DNA of 64,000 nt, taken from contig NZ_FNTA01000004.1 in the NCBI RefSeq assembly GCF_900105055.1, positions 1,054,001 through 1,118,000 of the forward strand, in the 5' to 3' direction. Position numbers and translations under genes: made by a program. Each line of letters starts with the position of its first letter. Position 1 is the first letter of the stretch. Shown here one piece after another: positions 8,569 to 24,171 of this stretch. The notes below the pieces were generated by a model that saw only the letters and a list, made by a program, of their open reading frames with translations, had not been told where the DNA came from and did no database searches. This DNA comes from Amycolatopsis lurida. Lineage in GTDB: Bacteria > Actinomycetota > Actinomycetes > Mycobacteriales > Pseudonocardiaceae.

Positions 8569-9783
8569 TCAGGCGCCCGCGGCCGACTTCAGGTCCGCGG
8601 CCCGCGCCGTGCTCTCCCACGGGAGATCCAGCTCGGGACGGCCGAAGTGGCCGTACGCGGCCGTCGGCGCGTAGATCGGGCGAAGCAGGTCGAGGTCGCG
8701 GATGATCGCGGCCGGACGCAGGTCGAAGACCTCCTGGATGGCGGCCTGGATCTTCGACGGGTCGACCGTCTCGGTGCCGAAGGTCTCGACGAAGAGACCC
8801 ACCGGGGCCGCCTTGCCGATCGCGTACGCCACCTGGACCTCGGCCCGCGAGGCGAGACCGGCGGCGATGACGTTCTTCGCCACCCAGCGCATCGCGTACG
8901 CGGCCGAGCGGTCCACCTTGGAGGGGTCCTTGCCGGAGAACGCGCCACCACCGTGACGGGCCATGCCGCCGTAGGTGTCGACGATGATCTTGCGGCCGGT
9001 CAGGCCCGCGTCACCCATCGGGCCGCCGATGACGAAACGGCCGGTCGGGTTGACCAGCAGCCGCACGTTGGAGGTGTCGAGCCCGAGCTCGGCGATCTCC
9101 GGGGCGACCACGTGCTCGCGGACGTCGACGCCGAGCATCTGCTCGAGGTCGATGCCGTCGGCGTGCTGGGTGGACACGACCACCGTGTCGAGCCGCACCG
9201 GCTGGTCGCCGGCGTACTCGATGGTGACCTGGGTCTTGCCGTCCGGCCGCAGGTACGGCAGCACGCCGTCCTTGCGGACCCTGGTCAGCCGCTGCGAGAG
9301 CCGGTGCGCCAGCGCGATCGGCAGCGGCATCAGCTCGGGGGTGTCCGAGCAGGCGTAGCCGAACATCAGGCCCTGGTCGCCCGCGCCCTGACGGTTGATC
9401 TCGTCCTCGTCGGACTCCACGCGGGACTCGTACGCCGTGTCGACGCCCTGCGCGATGTCCGGCGACTGGGAGCCGATCGCGACGTTGACGCCGCAGGAGT
9501 TGCCGTCGAAGCCCTTGGCCGAAGAGTCGTAGCCGATCTTCAGGATCACGTCGCGGACGATGGTCGGGATGTCCGCGTAGGCCTCGGTGGTCACCTCTCC
9601 GGCGACGTGCACCTGCCCGGTGGTGATGAGGGTTTCGACCGCGACCCGGCTGCGCGGGTCTTTAGCCAGCAGACCGTCCAGGATCGAGTCGCTGATGGCA
9701 TCGCAAATTTTGTCGGGATGACCTTCGGTCACCGATTCCGACGTGAACAGTCTGCTCGTGGACGCGCTCACGGTGGCCGTCAC
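8569..9783 (-). CDS. metK: S-adenosylmethionine synthase
   Basis: Makes S-adenosylmethionine from methionine and ATP. The protein of 404 residues carries the family signatures [12 protein letters not shown] and [20 protein letters not shown], and the N-terminal [20 protein letters not shown] with the active-site His. The open frame extends further upstream, but GTG 9783 ([13 protein letters not shown]) gives the normal family length, has AGGTGAGGGA just upstream and fits the predicted promoter; upstream codons would lie in the leader. It follows coaBC, rpoZ and gmk in the usual actinobacterial order but probably has its own promoter. Its product feeds the methylthioadenosine-yielding reactions that the mtn operon at the window end would recycle. 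Confidence 0.95.
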   Translation of the reverse strand: MTATVSASTSRLFTSESVTEGHPDKICDAISDSILDGLLAKDPRSRVAVETLITTGQVHVAGEVTTEAYADIPTIVRDVILKIGYDSSAKGFDGNSCGVNVAIGSQSPDIAQGVDTAYESRVESDEDEINRQGAGDQGLMFGYACSDTPELMPLPIALAHRLSQRLTRVRKDGVLPYLRPDGKTQVTIEYAGDQPVRLDTVVVSTQHADGIDLEQMLGVDVREHVVAPEIAELGLDTSNVRLLVNPTGRFVIGGPMGDAGLTGRKIIVDTYGGMARHGGGAFSGKDPSKVDRSAAYAMRWVAKNVIAAGLASRAEVQVAYAIGKAAPVGLFVETFGTETVDPSKIQAAIQEVFDLRPAAIIRDLDLLRPIYAPTAAYGHFGRPELDLPWESTARAADLKSAAGA

Positions 9784-9811
9784 TCCCTCACCTAGACGTC
9801 TGATGCCCAGT

Positions 9812-9840
9812 AAGTTAGGCACCCCTCAGCTTGCAATCAA
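9812..9840 (-). promoter_or_regulatory. Predicted metK promoter
   Basis: On the minus strand TTGATT (9840-9835), a 17-base spacer and TAACTT (9817-9812) form a good housekeeping-type promoter. Transcription would begin near 9805, leaving a leader of about 20 bases, too short for a SAM riboswitch. Confidence 0.55.
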
Positions 9841-9867
9841 GCCTACTGACTATCGCTTGGGGGACTC

Positions 9868-11088
9868 TCAACGCTTCATCAAGGTCACAACGGCGTCCCA
9901 CAATGTGGACGCCAGTTCGGCCTTGGCGCCGAGCGGGATCGGGATTTCGGTGCCGTCGGCCCCGAGCAGCCAGCCCGAGTTGTCCTCGGTCCCGAAGGCC
10001 TTCCCCTCGCCGACGGCGTTCACCACCAGCAGGTCCGCACCCTTGCGCTTCAGTTTGACCCTGGCGTGATCGAGGACGGAGCCCTTGTCGTCCCCGGTTT
10101 CGGCGGCGAAACCGACGACCACCTGGCCGTTTGCCCGGTTTCGCACCAGTTCGGCCAGGATGTCCGCGTTGCGCGCGAGTTCGACCACGGGGTCCGGCGT
10201 GTCGTCGGACTTCTTGATCTTGTGGTCCGCCTGGTTCGATGGCCGGAAATCGGCGACGGCGGCGGCCATCACGAGGACGTCGGCGGAGGCGGCCTCGGCG
10301 TGCATGGCGCGGCGCATCTCCTCGGCCGTCGACACGTGGACGACCTTCGCGCCCGCGGGCTCCGGCAGCGCCACGGTGTGCGCGGCGACCAGCGTGACCT
10401 CGGCGCCGCGCTGGGCGGCGACCCTGGCCAGCGCATAGCCCTGCTTGCCCGACGAACGGTTGCCCAGATACCGGACGGGGTCCAGTGGTTCACGGGTGCC
10501 GCCCGCCGAAATGGCCACGCGCACGCCTTCGAGGTCGCGCGGGAGGGCCTTCGGGACGGCGAGCAGGAGCCGGGCGAGGTCGACGATCTCGGCGGGGTCG
10601 GCGAGCCGCCCCTTGCCGGTGTCCTTGCCGGTGAGCCTGCCGGCGGCGGGTTCGGCGACGACCAGACCGCGCGAGCGCAGCAGCGCCACGTTGTCGCGGG
10701 TGGCCGGGTGCTCCCACATCTCGGTGTGCATCGCCGGGAAGAAGGCGACCGGGCACCGGGCGGTGAGCAGGGTGTTGGTCAGCAGGTCGTCCGCGATGCC
10801 GTGCGCGGCCTTGGCGAGCAGGTTCGCCGTGGCGGGCACGACGATCACCAGATCGGCTTCCTTGCCGACGCGGACGTGCTGGACCTCGGGCACTTCGGTG
10901 AACACGCCGGTGTGCACCGGGTTCCCGGACAGTGCCTCGAAGGTGGCCGCGCCGACGAAGTTCAGCGCGGCTTCGGTGGGGACCACGCGGACGTCGTGAC
11001 CGGATTCGGTCAGTCCGCGCAAGACCTCACAGGCCTTGTAGGCGGCGATCCCGCCACCCACGCCCAGTACGACGCGGGGCTTATTCAC
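9868..11088 (-). CDS. coaBC: Bifunctional phosphopantothenoylcysteine decarboxylase / phosphopantothenate-cysteine ligase
   Basis: Catalyses two consecutive steps of coenzyme A synthesis. The 406 residues start [20 protein letters not shown], the FMN-binding start of the CoaC half; [18 protein letters not shown] and [18 protein letters not shown] follow, with the flexible-lid Cys likely in TARCPVAF. The CoaB half (from about 190) shows [20 protein letters not shown] and the CTP-site segment [10 protein letters not shown]. The GTG start lies inside the end of rpoZ (8-base overlap), so it is read from the same mRNA as gmk and rpoZ. Confidence 0.95.
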   Translation of the reverse strand: MNKPRVVLGVGGGIAAYKACEVLRGLTESGHDVRVVPTEAALNFVGAATFEALSGNPVHTGVFTEVPEVQHVRVGKEADLVIVVPATANLLAKAAHGIADDLLTNTLLTARCPVAFFPAMHTEMWEHPATRDNVALLRSRGLVVAEPAAGRLTGKDTGKGRLADPAEIVDLARLLLAVPKALPRDLEGVRVAISAGGTREPLDPVRYLGNRSSGKQGYALARVAAQRGAEVTLVAAHTVALPEPAGAKVVHVSTAEEMRRAMHAEAASADVLVMAAAVADFRPSNQADHKIKKSDDTPDPVVELARNADILAELVRNRANGQVVVGFAAETGDDKGSVLDHARVKLKRKGADLLVVNAVGEGKAFGTEDNSGWLLGADGTEIPIPLGAKAELASTLWDAVVTLMKR

Positions 11089-11350
11089 CCTCGGTGTGCT
11101 CGAGCAGGCCGCCGTGGATCTCGCGCAGGGCGATGGACAGCGGCTTCTCGCGCGGGCCCGGCTCGACCAGCGGGCCGACGTACTCCAGCAGGCCTTCGCC
11201 CAGCTGGGCGTAGTAGTCGTTGATCTGGCGAGCGCGCTTGGCCGAGTAGATCACCAGCGCGTACTTCGAGCTGACCTTCTCGAGGAGGTCGTCGATGGGC
11301 GGGTTGGTGATGCCTTCGAGCTCTTCGTGCAGCGTGGCCTGAGTCGTCAC
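11081..11350 (-). CDS. rpoZ: DNA-directed RNA polymerase omega subunit
   Basis: An 89-residue omega subunit that helps fold and assemble the beta' subunit of RNA polymerase. It shows the family core [20 protein letters not shown] followed by SAKRARQIN, as in other actinobacterial RpoZ. The GTG start gives the standard length. It sits 24 bases after gmk and overlaps coaBC, the classic gmk-rpoZ-coaBC order. Confidence 0.95.
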   Translation of the reverse strand: MTTQATLHEELEGITNPPIDDLLEKVSSKYALVIYSAKRARQINDYYAQLGEGLLEYVGPLVEPGPREKPLSIALREIHGGLLEHTEGE

Positions 11351-11374
11351 TCGTGGTGCTCCGAATCTTCGGGT

Positions 11375-12004
11375 CTAGTTGTCGCCGGTTATCAAGTTTA
11401 GCAACTGCTCAGCGGCCTCTCGCACGTCGGCGTTGACGACGCGCTCGTCGAACTCCCCGGCGGCGGCGAGTTCGCGTTCGGCCTCGGCCAGCCTGGCCTT
11501 CACCGCGGCCTCGTTTTCGGTGCCGCGGCCGGTCAGCCTGCCGACCAGTTCGTCCCACGACGGCGGCATCAGCATCACCAGCCGGGCCTCCGGCATCGCC
11601 TTGCGGACCTGCCGGGCGCCCTGGAGTTCGATCTCCAGGATCGCGTTGCGGCCTTCGGCGAGCACCCGCTCGACGGGCCCGCGCGGGGTGCCGTAGCAGT
11701 TGCCCGCGAACTCGGCGTGTTCCAGCAGTTCGCCGCCGGCGACCATGCGGTCGAACTCGGCCCGGTCGATGAAGTGGTAGTGCTCGCCGTCCACCTCACC
11801 CGGCCTCGGCTTCCTGGTGGTCACCGAGACGCTGAAATAGATCTCCGGATCCAGCTTGCGCAGCTCCTTGGCCACGCTCGACTTCCCGACCCCCGAAGGC
11901 CCTGAGACGACCGTGAGCCGGTGCCGGGATTCGACTCCCGCCACCGGCTCACCGCCGCGGTCAGCGCCCGGGTTCACCGGGTGGCCCTGACCGGTGCCGC
12001 TCAC
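11375..12004 (-). CDS. gmk: Guanylate kinase
   Basis: Phosphorylates GMP to GDP with ATP. The 209 residues contain the P-loop SGPSGVGKSSVAKEL, the GMP-binding SVSVTTRKPRPGEVDG and the lid region RLTGRGTENEAAV. About 28 residues precede the kinase core, a slightly long N-terminus. The GTG start overlaps the mihF stop (GTGA), so translation is coupled to mihF. Confidence 0.95.
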   Translation of the reverse strand: MSGTGQGHPVNPGADRGGEPVAGVESRHRLTVVSGPSGVGKSSVAKELRKLDPEIYFSVSVTTRKPRPGEVDGEHYHFIDRAEFDRMVAGGELLEHAEFAGNCYGTPRGPVERVLAEGRNAILEIELQGARQVRKAMPEARLVMLMPPSWDELVGRLTGRGTENEAAVKARLAEAERELAAAGEFDERVVNADVREAAEQLLNLITGDN

Positions 12005-12318
12005 TCGCCGCTGAATTCGGCCAGCAGCGCCTTGCGCTGCCGGTCGCCGAGGCCGCGAAGACGACGGCTGGGTGCGATCTCCAGTCGTTCCATGGTCTGC
12101 TGGGCACGGACCTTGCCGACGCCCGGAAGAGCCTCGAGCAGAGCCGAGACCTTCATCTTGCCGAGGACTTCGTTCTCCTCGGCCTGCTTCAACACGTCGA
12201 CCAGAGTGGTACCGCCCCGCTTCAGCCGCTCCTTCAGCTCAGCACGGATGCGGCGGGCGGCGGCGGCCTTCTCCAGCGCCGCAGCGCGCTGTTCCTCTGT
12301 CAGCTGGGGAAGTGCCAC
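12001..12318 (-). CDS. mihF: Integration host factor, actinobacterial type (mIHF)
   Basis: A 105-residue nucleoid protein of the mycobacterial IHF type, unrelated to E. coli IHF. It starts MALPQLTEEQRAAALEKAAA and carries the helix-two-turn-helix DNA-binding part LLEALPGVGKVRAQQTMERL, ending in a basic RRLRGLGDRQRKALL segment. A strong GGAGGAAAAC lies just before the GTG start. It heads the mihF-gmk-rpoZ-coaBC run and is expected to bend and organise DNA. Confidence 0.95.
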   Translation of the reverse strand: MALPQLTEEQRAAALEKAAAARRIRAELKERLKRGGTTLVDVLKQAEENEVLGKMKVSALLEALPGVGKVRAQQTMERLEIAPSRRLRGLGDRQRKALLAEFSGE

Positions 12319-12358
12319 GTTTTCCTCCGGTAGTTCTCAAATCTGGGTGGGTGTGGCG

Positions 12359-12388
12359 ACGGTACCCACCCGTTACCTCGGCCCACAA
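12359..12388 (-). promoter_or_regulatory. Possible mihF promoter
   Basis: Minus strand TTGTGG (12388-12383), 18-base spacer, TACCGT (12364-12359). The -35 element is imperfect. It lies 41-70 bases upstream of the mihF start in the only sizeable gap (107 bases) of the block. Confidence 0.4.
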
Positions 12389-12425
12389 TGCGGGGGTGGC
12401 TGGTCATGACGGATTCCCGGGCCTG

Positions 12426-13261
12426 CTATTGGCCTTTTTCCAGGGGACCGAGGGAATCCCGGGTCCGCCGAACGGCCGCACGCAACGCCTCCGGGTCCGG
12501 TCCGTGCTTGAGGACGTCACGAGAGGACGCCGGGAGCACACCCGGGAGTCCTGGGCCGAAAAGGCCCCGGAGATCGGCCACGGTGGCTCCCTGGGCCCCG
12601 AAACCGGGCGCCAGGATCGGACCGTTCAGCTTGCTCAGATCGAGTTCTCCCGGCGCGATGGTGGCGCCGACGACGACGCCGATGTCACCCAAGGGGCCGA
12701 CGCCTGTGTTGTACGCGGCCGCCGTGTCGACGATGTCCTGCGCGACGGTCTTTCCGTTGGGCAGCAAGGCGTTCTGCAGCCCCTGCGCCTCCGGATTCGA
12801 GGTGCGCGCGAGCACGATCAGCCCCTTGCCCTGTGCCTGCGCGACGTCGATCGCGGGCGCCAGCGAACCGAACCCGAGGTACGGCGACACCGTGATGGCG
12901 TCCGCCTCGAGTTCCGCGCCGGCGGGCAGGAACGCCGCCGTGTACGCCGCCATCGTCGAACCGATGTCGCCGCGTTTGACGTCCAGCAGGACGAGCGCGC
13001 CCGCCTCCCGGCACACCTTCATCGTCTTGGCCAGAACGGCGACCCCAGGAGGCCCGTAGGCCTCGAAAAAGGCCGACTGGGGCTTGATCACCGCGACCTC
13101 GGGCGCGATCGTCTCAGCGGCCGTGAGGGCGAACTTCTCCAGTCCGCTCGCGTCCGCCGGGAGACCCCACGCCTGGAGCAGCCCGGGATGGGGGTCGATC
13201 CCGGCGCAGAGCGGTCCCTTCTCGGCGACCGCCCGCGCCAGCCTCGCCCCGAACCGCTCGC

Positions 13262-13265
<4 letters not shown>
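12426..13265 (-). CDS. pyrF: Orotidine-5'-phosphate decarboxylase (type 2)
   Basis: Last step of UMP synthesis. The 279 residues show the type-2 (long, actinobacterial) core: [16 protein letters not shown] at the start and the catalytic [14 protein letters not shown], where the Lys and two Asp form the active site, then SPYLGFGSL. The GTG start overlaps the carB stop (GTGA). It is the last pyr gene of the operon, before a 107-base gap and mihF. Confidence 0.95.
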
Positions 13266-17708
<4,443 letters not shown>

Positions 17709-17709
<1 letters not shown>

Positions 17710-18218
17710 CAGGCACCTCCCTTGATGTCGTTGCGGGTGTCTTGCAAAGCTTCGATCCACTGTGGATAGTCGTCGACGTCGTCCCCGCGGAATCCGGTGT
17801 CCAGTTCGACGTCGCCCGCCAGCCAGGTGACGACGAGCAGCGCGTCGATGCCCATCACCTTCCCGGCCATCCCCTTGTCCTTGCGGACGCCGGTGACGGA
17901 CGCGCGCGGGATCCAGAAGTCCGGGGCGCCGCCGCGTTCGATGGCGATGCCTTCTTCGTGCAGGCGCCACACCGCGCCGGTGCGCAGGCCGGCGCCGCGG
18001 GTGACCACGCGCTCCTGCCAGTGCCCCGCCGTGGTGGTGCTGATGTAGACGCCGGTCGATTCGAGCGACGCCTCACCAGGCTCCGCGGGGATCTCCGGGA
18101 ACGGCGGCACCTGCACGCTCTGCGCGCGGGACTTCCGGCGCCAGCCGCGCCACATCAGGAAGACGCAGAACAGGAAGAAGGCGAAGACCGCCAGGGTCAG
18201 CAGAAGCCGGTCGCTCAT
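17709..18218 (-). CDS. Membrane-anchored PH-like protein of the pyrimidine operon
   Basis: A 169-residue protein with one N-terminal membrane helix ([21 protein letters not shown]), a basic stretch [11 protein letters not shown], then a compact C-terminal domain (about 60-165) of beta-rich PH-like character ([36 protein letters not shown]). A similar gene sits between pyrC and carA in mycobacteria (Rv1382 position), so its place in the operon is conserved, but its function is unknown to me. Its start overlaps the pyrC stop (ATGA) and its stop overlaps carA, so its production is tied to pyrimidine enzymes. A link to membrane placement of the pathway would be speculation. Confidence 0.8.
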
Positions 18219-19512
18219 GATGCGATCTTCCCTTCCCGTGCGGTGATCCGCCCGCGCAGCAACGTCGCCGTCACCACGCCGGGGAGCCGCATTCCTTCGT
18301 ACGGGGTGTTCGCCGCGATGCTCGCGAACTCGGCCCCTCGCACGGTCCATTCGGTGTCCGGGTCCACCAGCGTCAGGTTCGCCGGTTCGCCGACCTCGAT
18401 CGGACGGCCGTGGTCGGTCAGGTTGCCGATCTCGGCGGGCCGCTCGCTCATCACGCGCGCGACGCCCCGCCAGTCCAGCAGGCCGGTGCGAACCATGGTC
18501 TCGACCACGATCGACAGCGCGGTCTGCAACCCGAGCATGCCCGGCCTGGCCGAACTCCACTCGCAGTCCTTGTCCTGGACCGCGTGCGGCGCGTGGTCCG
18601 TGGCGACGCAGTCGATGACGCCCTCGGCGAGCGCGGCGCGCAGCTTCTCGGCGTCGGACTCCGTGCGCAGCGGCGGGTTGACCTTGTTGACCGGGTCGTA
18701 GGTCGCGAGCCGCTCGTCGGTCAGCAGCAGGTGGTGCGGGGTGACCTCGGCCGAGACCTTGGTGCCGCGGTCCTTGGCCCATTTGAGGATGTCCGCGGTA
18801 CCCGAGGTCGAAACATGGCAGACGTGCAGCCGCGCGTTCGCGTGCTCGGCGAGCAGGCAGTCACGGGCGACGATCGACTCCTCCGCCGAAGCGGGCCAGC
18901 CGGTGTAACCCAGGCGCGCGGCCTGCTCACCTTCGTGCGCTTGCGCGCCGACGGTCAGCCGCGGCTCCTCGGCGTGCTGCGCGATGACCACGCCGAGCGC
19001 CGTCGAGTACTCCAGCGCGCGGCGCATGAGCAGCGGGTCCGCGACGCAGAGGCCGTCGTCGGAGAACACCTTCACCTGGGCTTCGGATTTCGCCATGGTG
19101 CCCAGTTCGGCGAGCTTCTCGCCCTTGAGGCCCACGGTGACCGCGCCGACCGGGTGCACGTCGACCAGCCCGGCCTCCTGGCCGCGGCGCCACACGTGGT
19201 CGACGATCACCGCGTTGTCGGCCACCGGGTCGGTGTTGGCCATGGCGAACACCGCGGTGTAGCCGCCGAGCGCCGCCGCGGCCGAGCCGGTGGCGATGGT
19301 CTCGGTGTCCTCGCGGCCGGGTTCGCGCAGGTGGGTGTGGAGGTCGACGAAACCGGGGAGCAGCACCTGGCCGCCCGCTTCGATCACTTCGGCGTCTTCG
19401 GGCACGTCGATCGCAGCGGTGTCACTCATGCCGGTGATGACCCCGTCCTCGACGAGCACGTCGACCGGATCGCCCTCGCCGTAGGGTCGGGCGCCCTTGA
19501 TCAGGACGGTGG

Positions 19513-19516
<4 letters not shown>
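18215..19516 (-). CDS. pyrC: Dihydroorotase
   Basis: Cyclises carbamoyl-aspartate to dihydroorotate. The 433-residue amidohydrolase has the metal-binding [17 protein letters not shown], a second site in [11 protein letters not shown] and the Asp in [11 protein letters not shown]. The reading frame opens far upstream across pyrB, but GTG 19516 ([13 protein letters not shown]) is preceded by AAGGAG and overlaps the pyrB stop (GTGA). Confidence 0.96.
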
Positions 19517-21236
<1,720 letters not shown>

Positions 21237-21256
21237 CTAGGAGTCCCCTGGATCGG

Positions 21257-21280
21257 TCACCCCCGACCGGTCGGGGGTGA
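21257..21280. promoter_or_regulatory. 24-base perfect palindrome in the bldD leader
   Basis: The half TCACCCCCGACC (21257-21268) is followed directly by its exact reverse complement (21269-21280). It ends 19 bases before the bldD ATG and just before its ribosome binding site GGAG. The outer TCAC/GTGA halves resemble BldD half-sites at a wider spacing; an RNA hairpin is not possible without opening the centre. Confidence 0.65.
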
Positions 21281-21299
21281 GGAAACGGAGAACCACCAG

Positions 21300-21788
21300 A
21301 TGGGCGATTACGCCAAGGCGCTCGGGGCCAAGCTCCGCGGGATCCGCCAGCAGCAGGGTCTGTCCCTGCACGGGGTCGAGCAGAAGTCCGGAGGCCGCTG
21401 GAAGGCCGTCGTCGTCGGTTCGTACGAGCGCGGAGACCGCGCCGTCACCGTGCAGAAGCTCGCCGAGCTGGCCGACTTCTACGGGGTCCCCGTGGTCGAG
21501 CTGCTGCCGGAGGGCCGCGTGCCGTCGGGTGCCGAGCCCGCCACGAAGATCGTCATCAACCTGGAGCGTCTCCAGCAGCTCCCGGCGGAGAAGGTCGGGC
21601 CGCTCGCCCGCTACGCCGCCACCATCCAGAGCCAGCGCGGCGACTACAACGGCAAAGTGCTTTCGATCCGCACCGAGGACCTCCGTTCACTGGCGATCAT
21701 CTACGACATGACCCCCGGCGAGCTCACCGAGCAGCTGATCGACTGGGGTGTGCTGCCGCCCGAGGCTCGACCGTCCAAAGAGGACTAG
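21300..21788 (+). CDS. bldD: BldD, c-di-GMP-responsive master regulator of development
   Basis: A 162-residue transcription factor. The N-terminal Xre-type helix-turn-helix (KLRGIRQQQGLSLHGVEQKS, about 9-65) binds DNA. The C-terminal domain has the c-di-GMP motif RxD-x8-RxxD: Arg113-Gly-Asp115, eight residues, Arg124-Thr-Glu-Asp127. In Streptomyces a c-di-GMP tetramer bridges two such domains and keeps sporulation genes off. The frame is open 46 codons upstream, but ATG 21300 begins MGDYAKALGAKLRG, the family start, with GGAG nine bases before it. The gene stands alone on the plus strand between pyrR and nusB, each transcribed the other way. Confidence 0.95.
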   Translation: MGDYAKALGAKLRGIRQQQGLSLHGVEQKSGGRWKAVVVGSYERGDRAVTVQKLAELADFYGVPVVELLPEGRVPSGAEPATKIVINLERLQQLPAEKVGPLARYAATIQSQRGDYNGKVLSIRTEDLRSLAIIYDMTPGELTEQLIDWGVLPPEARPSKED

Positions 21789-21797
21789 AGATGGCGA

Positions 21798-21825
21798 CGT
21801 TTTCGGTCCGGGGGGACCGGAAACG
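21798..21825 (+). terminator. bldD terminator hairpin
   Basis: CGTTTTCGGTCC (21798-21809) pairs with GGACCGGAAACG (21814-21825), one G-U pair, four-base GGGG-like loop. It starts nine bases after the bldD stop. Confidence 0.7.
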
Positions 21826-21849
21826 CCAACCTGCACCACCGAGCACGAG

Positions 21850-21885
21850 AACGGGCCGTGCCCTCGGCAGAGGACACGGCCCGTT
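21850..21885 (-). terminator. nusB-side terminator hairpin
   Basis: AACGGGCCGTG (21850-21860) and CACGGCCCGTT (21875-21885) form a perfect 11-base stem with a 14-base loop, followed on the plus strand by TGTAGT. It lies 12 bases beyond the nusB stop and can serve both convergent genes. Confidence 0.7.
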
Positions 21886-21897
21886 GTAGTACGTCTT

Positions 21898-22362
21898 CTA
21901 CAGGACCGCGCGAAGCCGGTCCGCGATGGTGCCGATCCGGCCGAGCACGCCGTTCACGAAACGCGGCGAATCGTCGGTCGACAGCTCCTTCGCCAGCCCG
22001 ACGGCCTCGTCGATGGCGACCGGGTCCGGCACGTCCTCGGCCCACAGCAGTTCGTAGACGCCGACGCGGAGCACCGCCAGGTCCACCGGCGGCATCCGGT
22101 CCAGCGTCCAGCCCTGAGCGTGCTCGGAGAGCAGCTCGTCGATCTGGGTCTTGCGGCCGGTGACGCCCTCGACCAGCGAGATCGTGTAGTCCCCGATCGG
22201 GTCGACCTCGACCGAACCGACCCGGTCCGCCAGCAGCGTGACCGCGTCCGCACCGCGCTGGGCGGCTTCGTACATCATCTCGACGGCCCGCTTACGAGCC
22301 TGGCGACGGCTGATCGGCCCGCCGCGGTTCGGGGACTTGCCGGATTTGCCTGAGCCTGCCAT
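21898..22362 (-). CDS. nusB: Transcription antitermination protein NusB
   Basis: A 154-residue all-helical protein that binds boxA RNA with NusE (S10) during rRNA transcription. A basic, flexible N-terminus precedes the core SRRQARKRAVEMMYEAAQRG; MPPVDLAVLRVGVYELLW and DDSPRFVNGVLGRI are family motifs. ATG 22362 overlaps the efp stop by one base. The efp-nusB order is conserved in actinobacteria. Confidence 0.95.
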   Translation of the reverse strand: MAGSGKSGKSPNRGGPISRRQARKRAVEMMYEAAQRGADAVTLLADRVGSVEVDPIGDYTISLVEGVTGRKTQIDELLSEHAQGWTLDRMPPVDLAVLRVGVYELLWAEDVPDPVAIDEAVGLAKELSTDDSPRFVNGVLGRIGTIADRLRAVL

Positions 22363-22925
22363 CAGCTGGAGACGCGGCCCAGGTAGCGGCCGTCACGGGT
22401 GTCGACCTTGATCTTCTCGCCGGTGGTGAGGAACAGCGGCACCTGGATCTCGGCGCCGGTCTCCAGGGTGGCGGGCTTGGTGCCACCGGTGGAGCGGTCG
22501 CCCTGCAGACCGGGGTCGGTGTGCTGGACGACGAGCTCGACCGAGGTCGGCAGCTCGATGTACAGCGGGACACCCTCGTGCACCGCGACCTGGACCTCGG
22601 TGTTCTCGAGGAGGTAGTTCGCGTTGTCGCCGACGGTCTCGTTCAGCACGGTGATCTGGTCGTAGGTCTCCGCGTCCATGAACACGAAGTCCTGACCCTC
22701 CTTGTACAGGTAGGTCATGTTGCGGCGGTCGACGGTGGCCGTATCGACCTTCGTGCCCGCGTTGAAGGTCTTGTCGACGACCTTGCCGGTCAGCACGTGC
22801 TTGAGCGTGGTGCGGACGAACGCGCCGCCCTTGCCCGGCTTGACGTGCTGGAACGCGGTGACGGTCCAGAGCTGGCCGTCGAGGTTGAGGACGAGCCCGT
22901 TCTTCAGGTCGTTGGTGGTGGCCAC
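22362..22925 (-). CDS. efp: Translation elongation factor P
   Basis: Relieves ribosome stalling at polyproline. The 187-residue protein has the three EF-P domains and starts [20 protein letters not shown]. The loop that reaches the peptidyl transferase centre reads [13 protein letters not shown]. Other actinobacterial EF-Ps that I recall have PGKGP here, an unmodified Lys between palindromic Pro-Gly; this one has Gly instead of the second Pro. No modification genes (epmA, ymfI) are seen nearby. GTG 22925 has AGGAG 11 bases upstream. Confidence 0.94.
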   Translation of the reverse strand: MATTNDLKNGLVLNLDGQLWTVTAFQHVKPGKGGAFVRTTLKHVLTGKVVDKTFNAGTKVDTATVDRRNMTYLYKEGQDFVFMDAETYDQITVLNETVGDNANYLLENTEVQVAVHEGVPLYIELPTSVELVVQHTDPGLQGDRSTGGTKPATLETGAEIQVPLFLTTGEKIKVDTRDGRYLGRVSS

Positions 22926-22963
22926 GAGTGTGCAGTCTCCTGTGTCGATCTTCCGGGCCGCCG

Positions 22964-24055
22964 TCAGACGACCACGAGTTCCTTGGTGCTCAGCGTGAGG
23001 AGTTCGGGCGTACCTTCCCGCACGACCAGCGTGTCCTCGATGCGCACGCCTCCGCGTCCGGGCAGATACACACCAGGCTCGACGGTGACGGCCATACCGG
23101 CGGACAGTGTACCGACGCCGGTCGCGGCCAGGCTGGGCGCCTCGTGCACCTGCAGCCCGACGCCGTGGCCGAGCCCGTGGCCGAACTCCTCGCCGCGCCC
23201 CGCGCCGACGATCACGCCGCGGGCCGCCTTGTCCACTTCGGACACTTCGGCGCCGGGGAGGACGGCGTCACAGCCCGCCGCCTGCGCGCGCTGGACCAGC
23301 GCGTAGATCTCCTCCTGCCAGGCCGCGGGCTTGCCGAGGACGAACGTGCGGGTCATGTCGGAGTGGTAACCGTCGACCGTGGCGCCGAAGTCGATCTTGA
23401 CGAAGTCGCCGGTCGCGAGCACGGCGGAGGTGGGCCGGTGGTGCGGGATCGCGGAGTTGGCGCCCGCCGCGACGATCGTGTCGAAGGACGGCCCGGTCGA
23501 CCCGTGGCCGAGCATGCGATTCTCGAGGTCGCGGGCGACGTCCAGCTCGGTGCGGCCCGGCCGGAGCCCGCCGGCGGACACCAGGTCCTCCAGCGCCCGG
23601 TCGGCCGCCGCGCACGCCTGGCGCAGCGCCTCGATCTCCTGCTCGTCCTTGACCAGCCGCAGCTGCTCGACGAGCCCGGGCGTCCGGACCAGCTCGACAC
23701 GGTCGAAGCGGACCTTGAGGTCTTCGTGCTGCTCGACGCTGACGTGCTGGCTCTCGAATCCGGTCTTGCCGAAGTGTTTTCCGGCCGCCAGATCGGCGAG
23801 CTTCGCCGCGCTCGCGCGGTCGAGCACCCGCTCGAGGTCGGGCACCTCCGTCGCCGACTGGACCGTGTAGCGGCCGTCGGTGCAGAAGATCGTCTTGTCG
23901 TCGCCGCTCCCGTGGACGAGAAGAGCGGCGTTGGACCCGGTGAAGCCGGTCAGGTACCTGATGTTGAGCAGGTCCGTGACCAGCAGCGCGTCCACCCCGG
24001 AGTCGGCCAGCAGGGAACGCAGCGCCGCGCGGCGGCGAGAGAAGTATTCACGCAC
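22964..24055 (-). CDS. pepQ: Xaa-Pro aminopeptidase/dipeptidase (M24B)
   Basis: A cytoplasmic metallopeptidase that removes residues next to proline, 363 residues. The N-terminal creatinase-like domain (1-125) precedes the pita-bread catalytic domain. Metal ligands are seen in [19 protein letters not shown] (two Asp), [14 protein letters not shown] (His), VTVEPGVYL (Glu) and GVRIEDTL (Glu). GTG 24055 is chosen because [12 protein letters not shown] is the family start and a -10-like TAAACT lies seven bases upstream, which suggests a leaderless mRNA. It precedes efp and nusB by 38 bases, as in mycobacteria. Confidence 0.9.
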   Translation of the reverse strand: MREYFSRRRAALRSLLADSGVDALLVTDLLNIRYLTGFTGSNAALLVHGSGDDKTIFCTDGRYTVQSATEVPDLERVLDRASAAKLADLAAGKHFGKTGFESQHVSVEQHEDLKVRFDRVELVRTPGLVEQLRLVKDEQEIEALRQACAAADRALEDLVSAGGLRPGRTELDVARDLENRMLGHGSTGPSFDTIVAAGANSAIPHHRPTSAVLATGDFVKIDFGATVDGYHSDMTRTFVLGKPAAWQEEIYALVQRAQAAGCDAVLPGAEVSEVDKAARGVIVGAGRGEEFGHGLGHGVGLQVHEAPSLAATGVGTLSAGMAVTVEPGVYLPGRGGVRIEDTLVVREGTPELLTLSTKELVVV

Positions 24056-24062
24056 GTGATGG

Positions 24063-24165
24063 AGTTTAGGGGGTGGGCCGCCGGTGGCACGCTTTTCGGC
24101 GCCGCCCAAGTCCACCGGCTGCGGGGCCGCGGCGGGCGTGACAGTCGCTACTGGCGAGTTAAACT
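24063..24165. promoter_or_regulatory. Divergent leaderless promoters for pepQ and the B-4DMT gene
   Basis: Plus strand: GTGACA (24138-24143), 16 bases, TAAACT (24160-24165), then six bases to ATG 24172. Minus strand: TAAACT (24068-24063), seven bases to GTG 24055. The two -10 regions share TAAACTCC in inverted orientation. Both genes would be transcribed from or near the first base of the start codon. Confidence 0.5.
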
Positions 24166-24171
24166 CCCCCA

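Noticed and set aside
9784..9867. Possible SAM riboswitch before metK
   Set aside because: The predicted leader is only about 20 bases; no conserved riboswitch core is seen.
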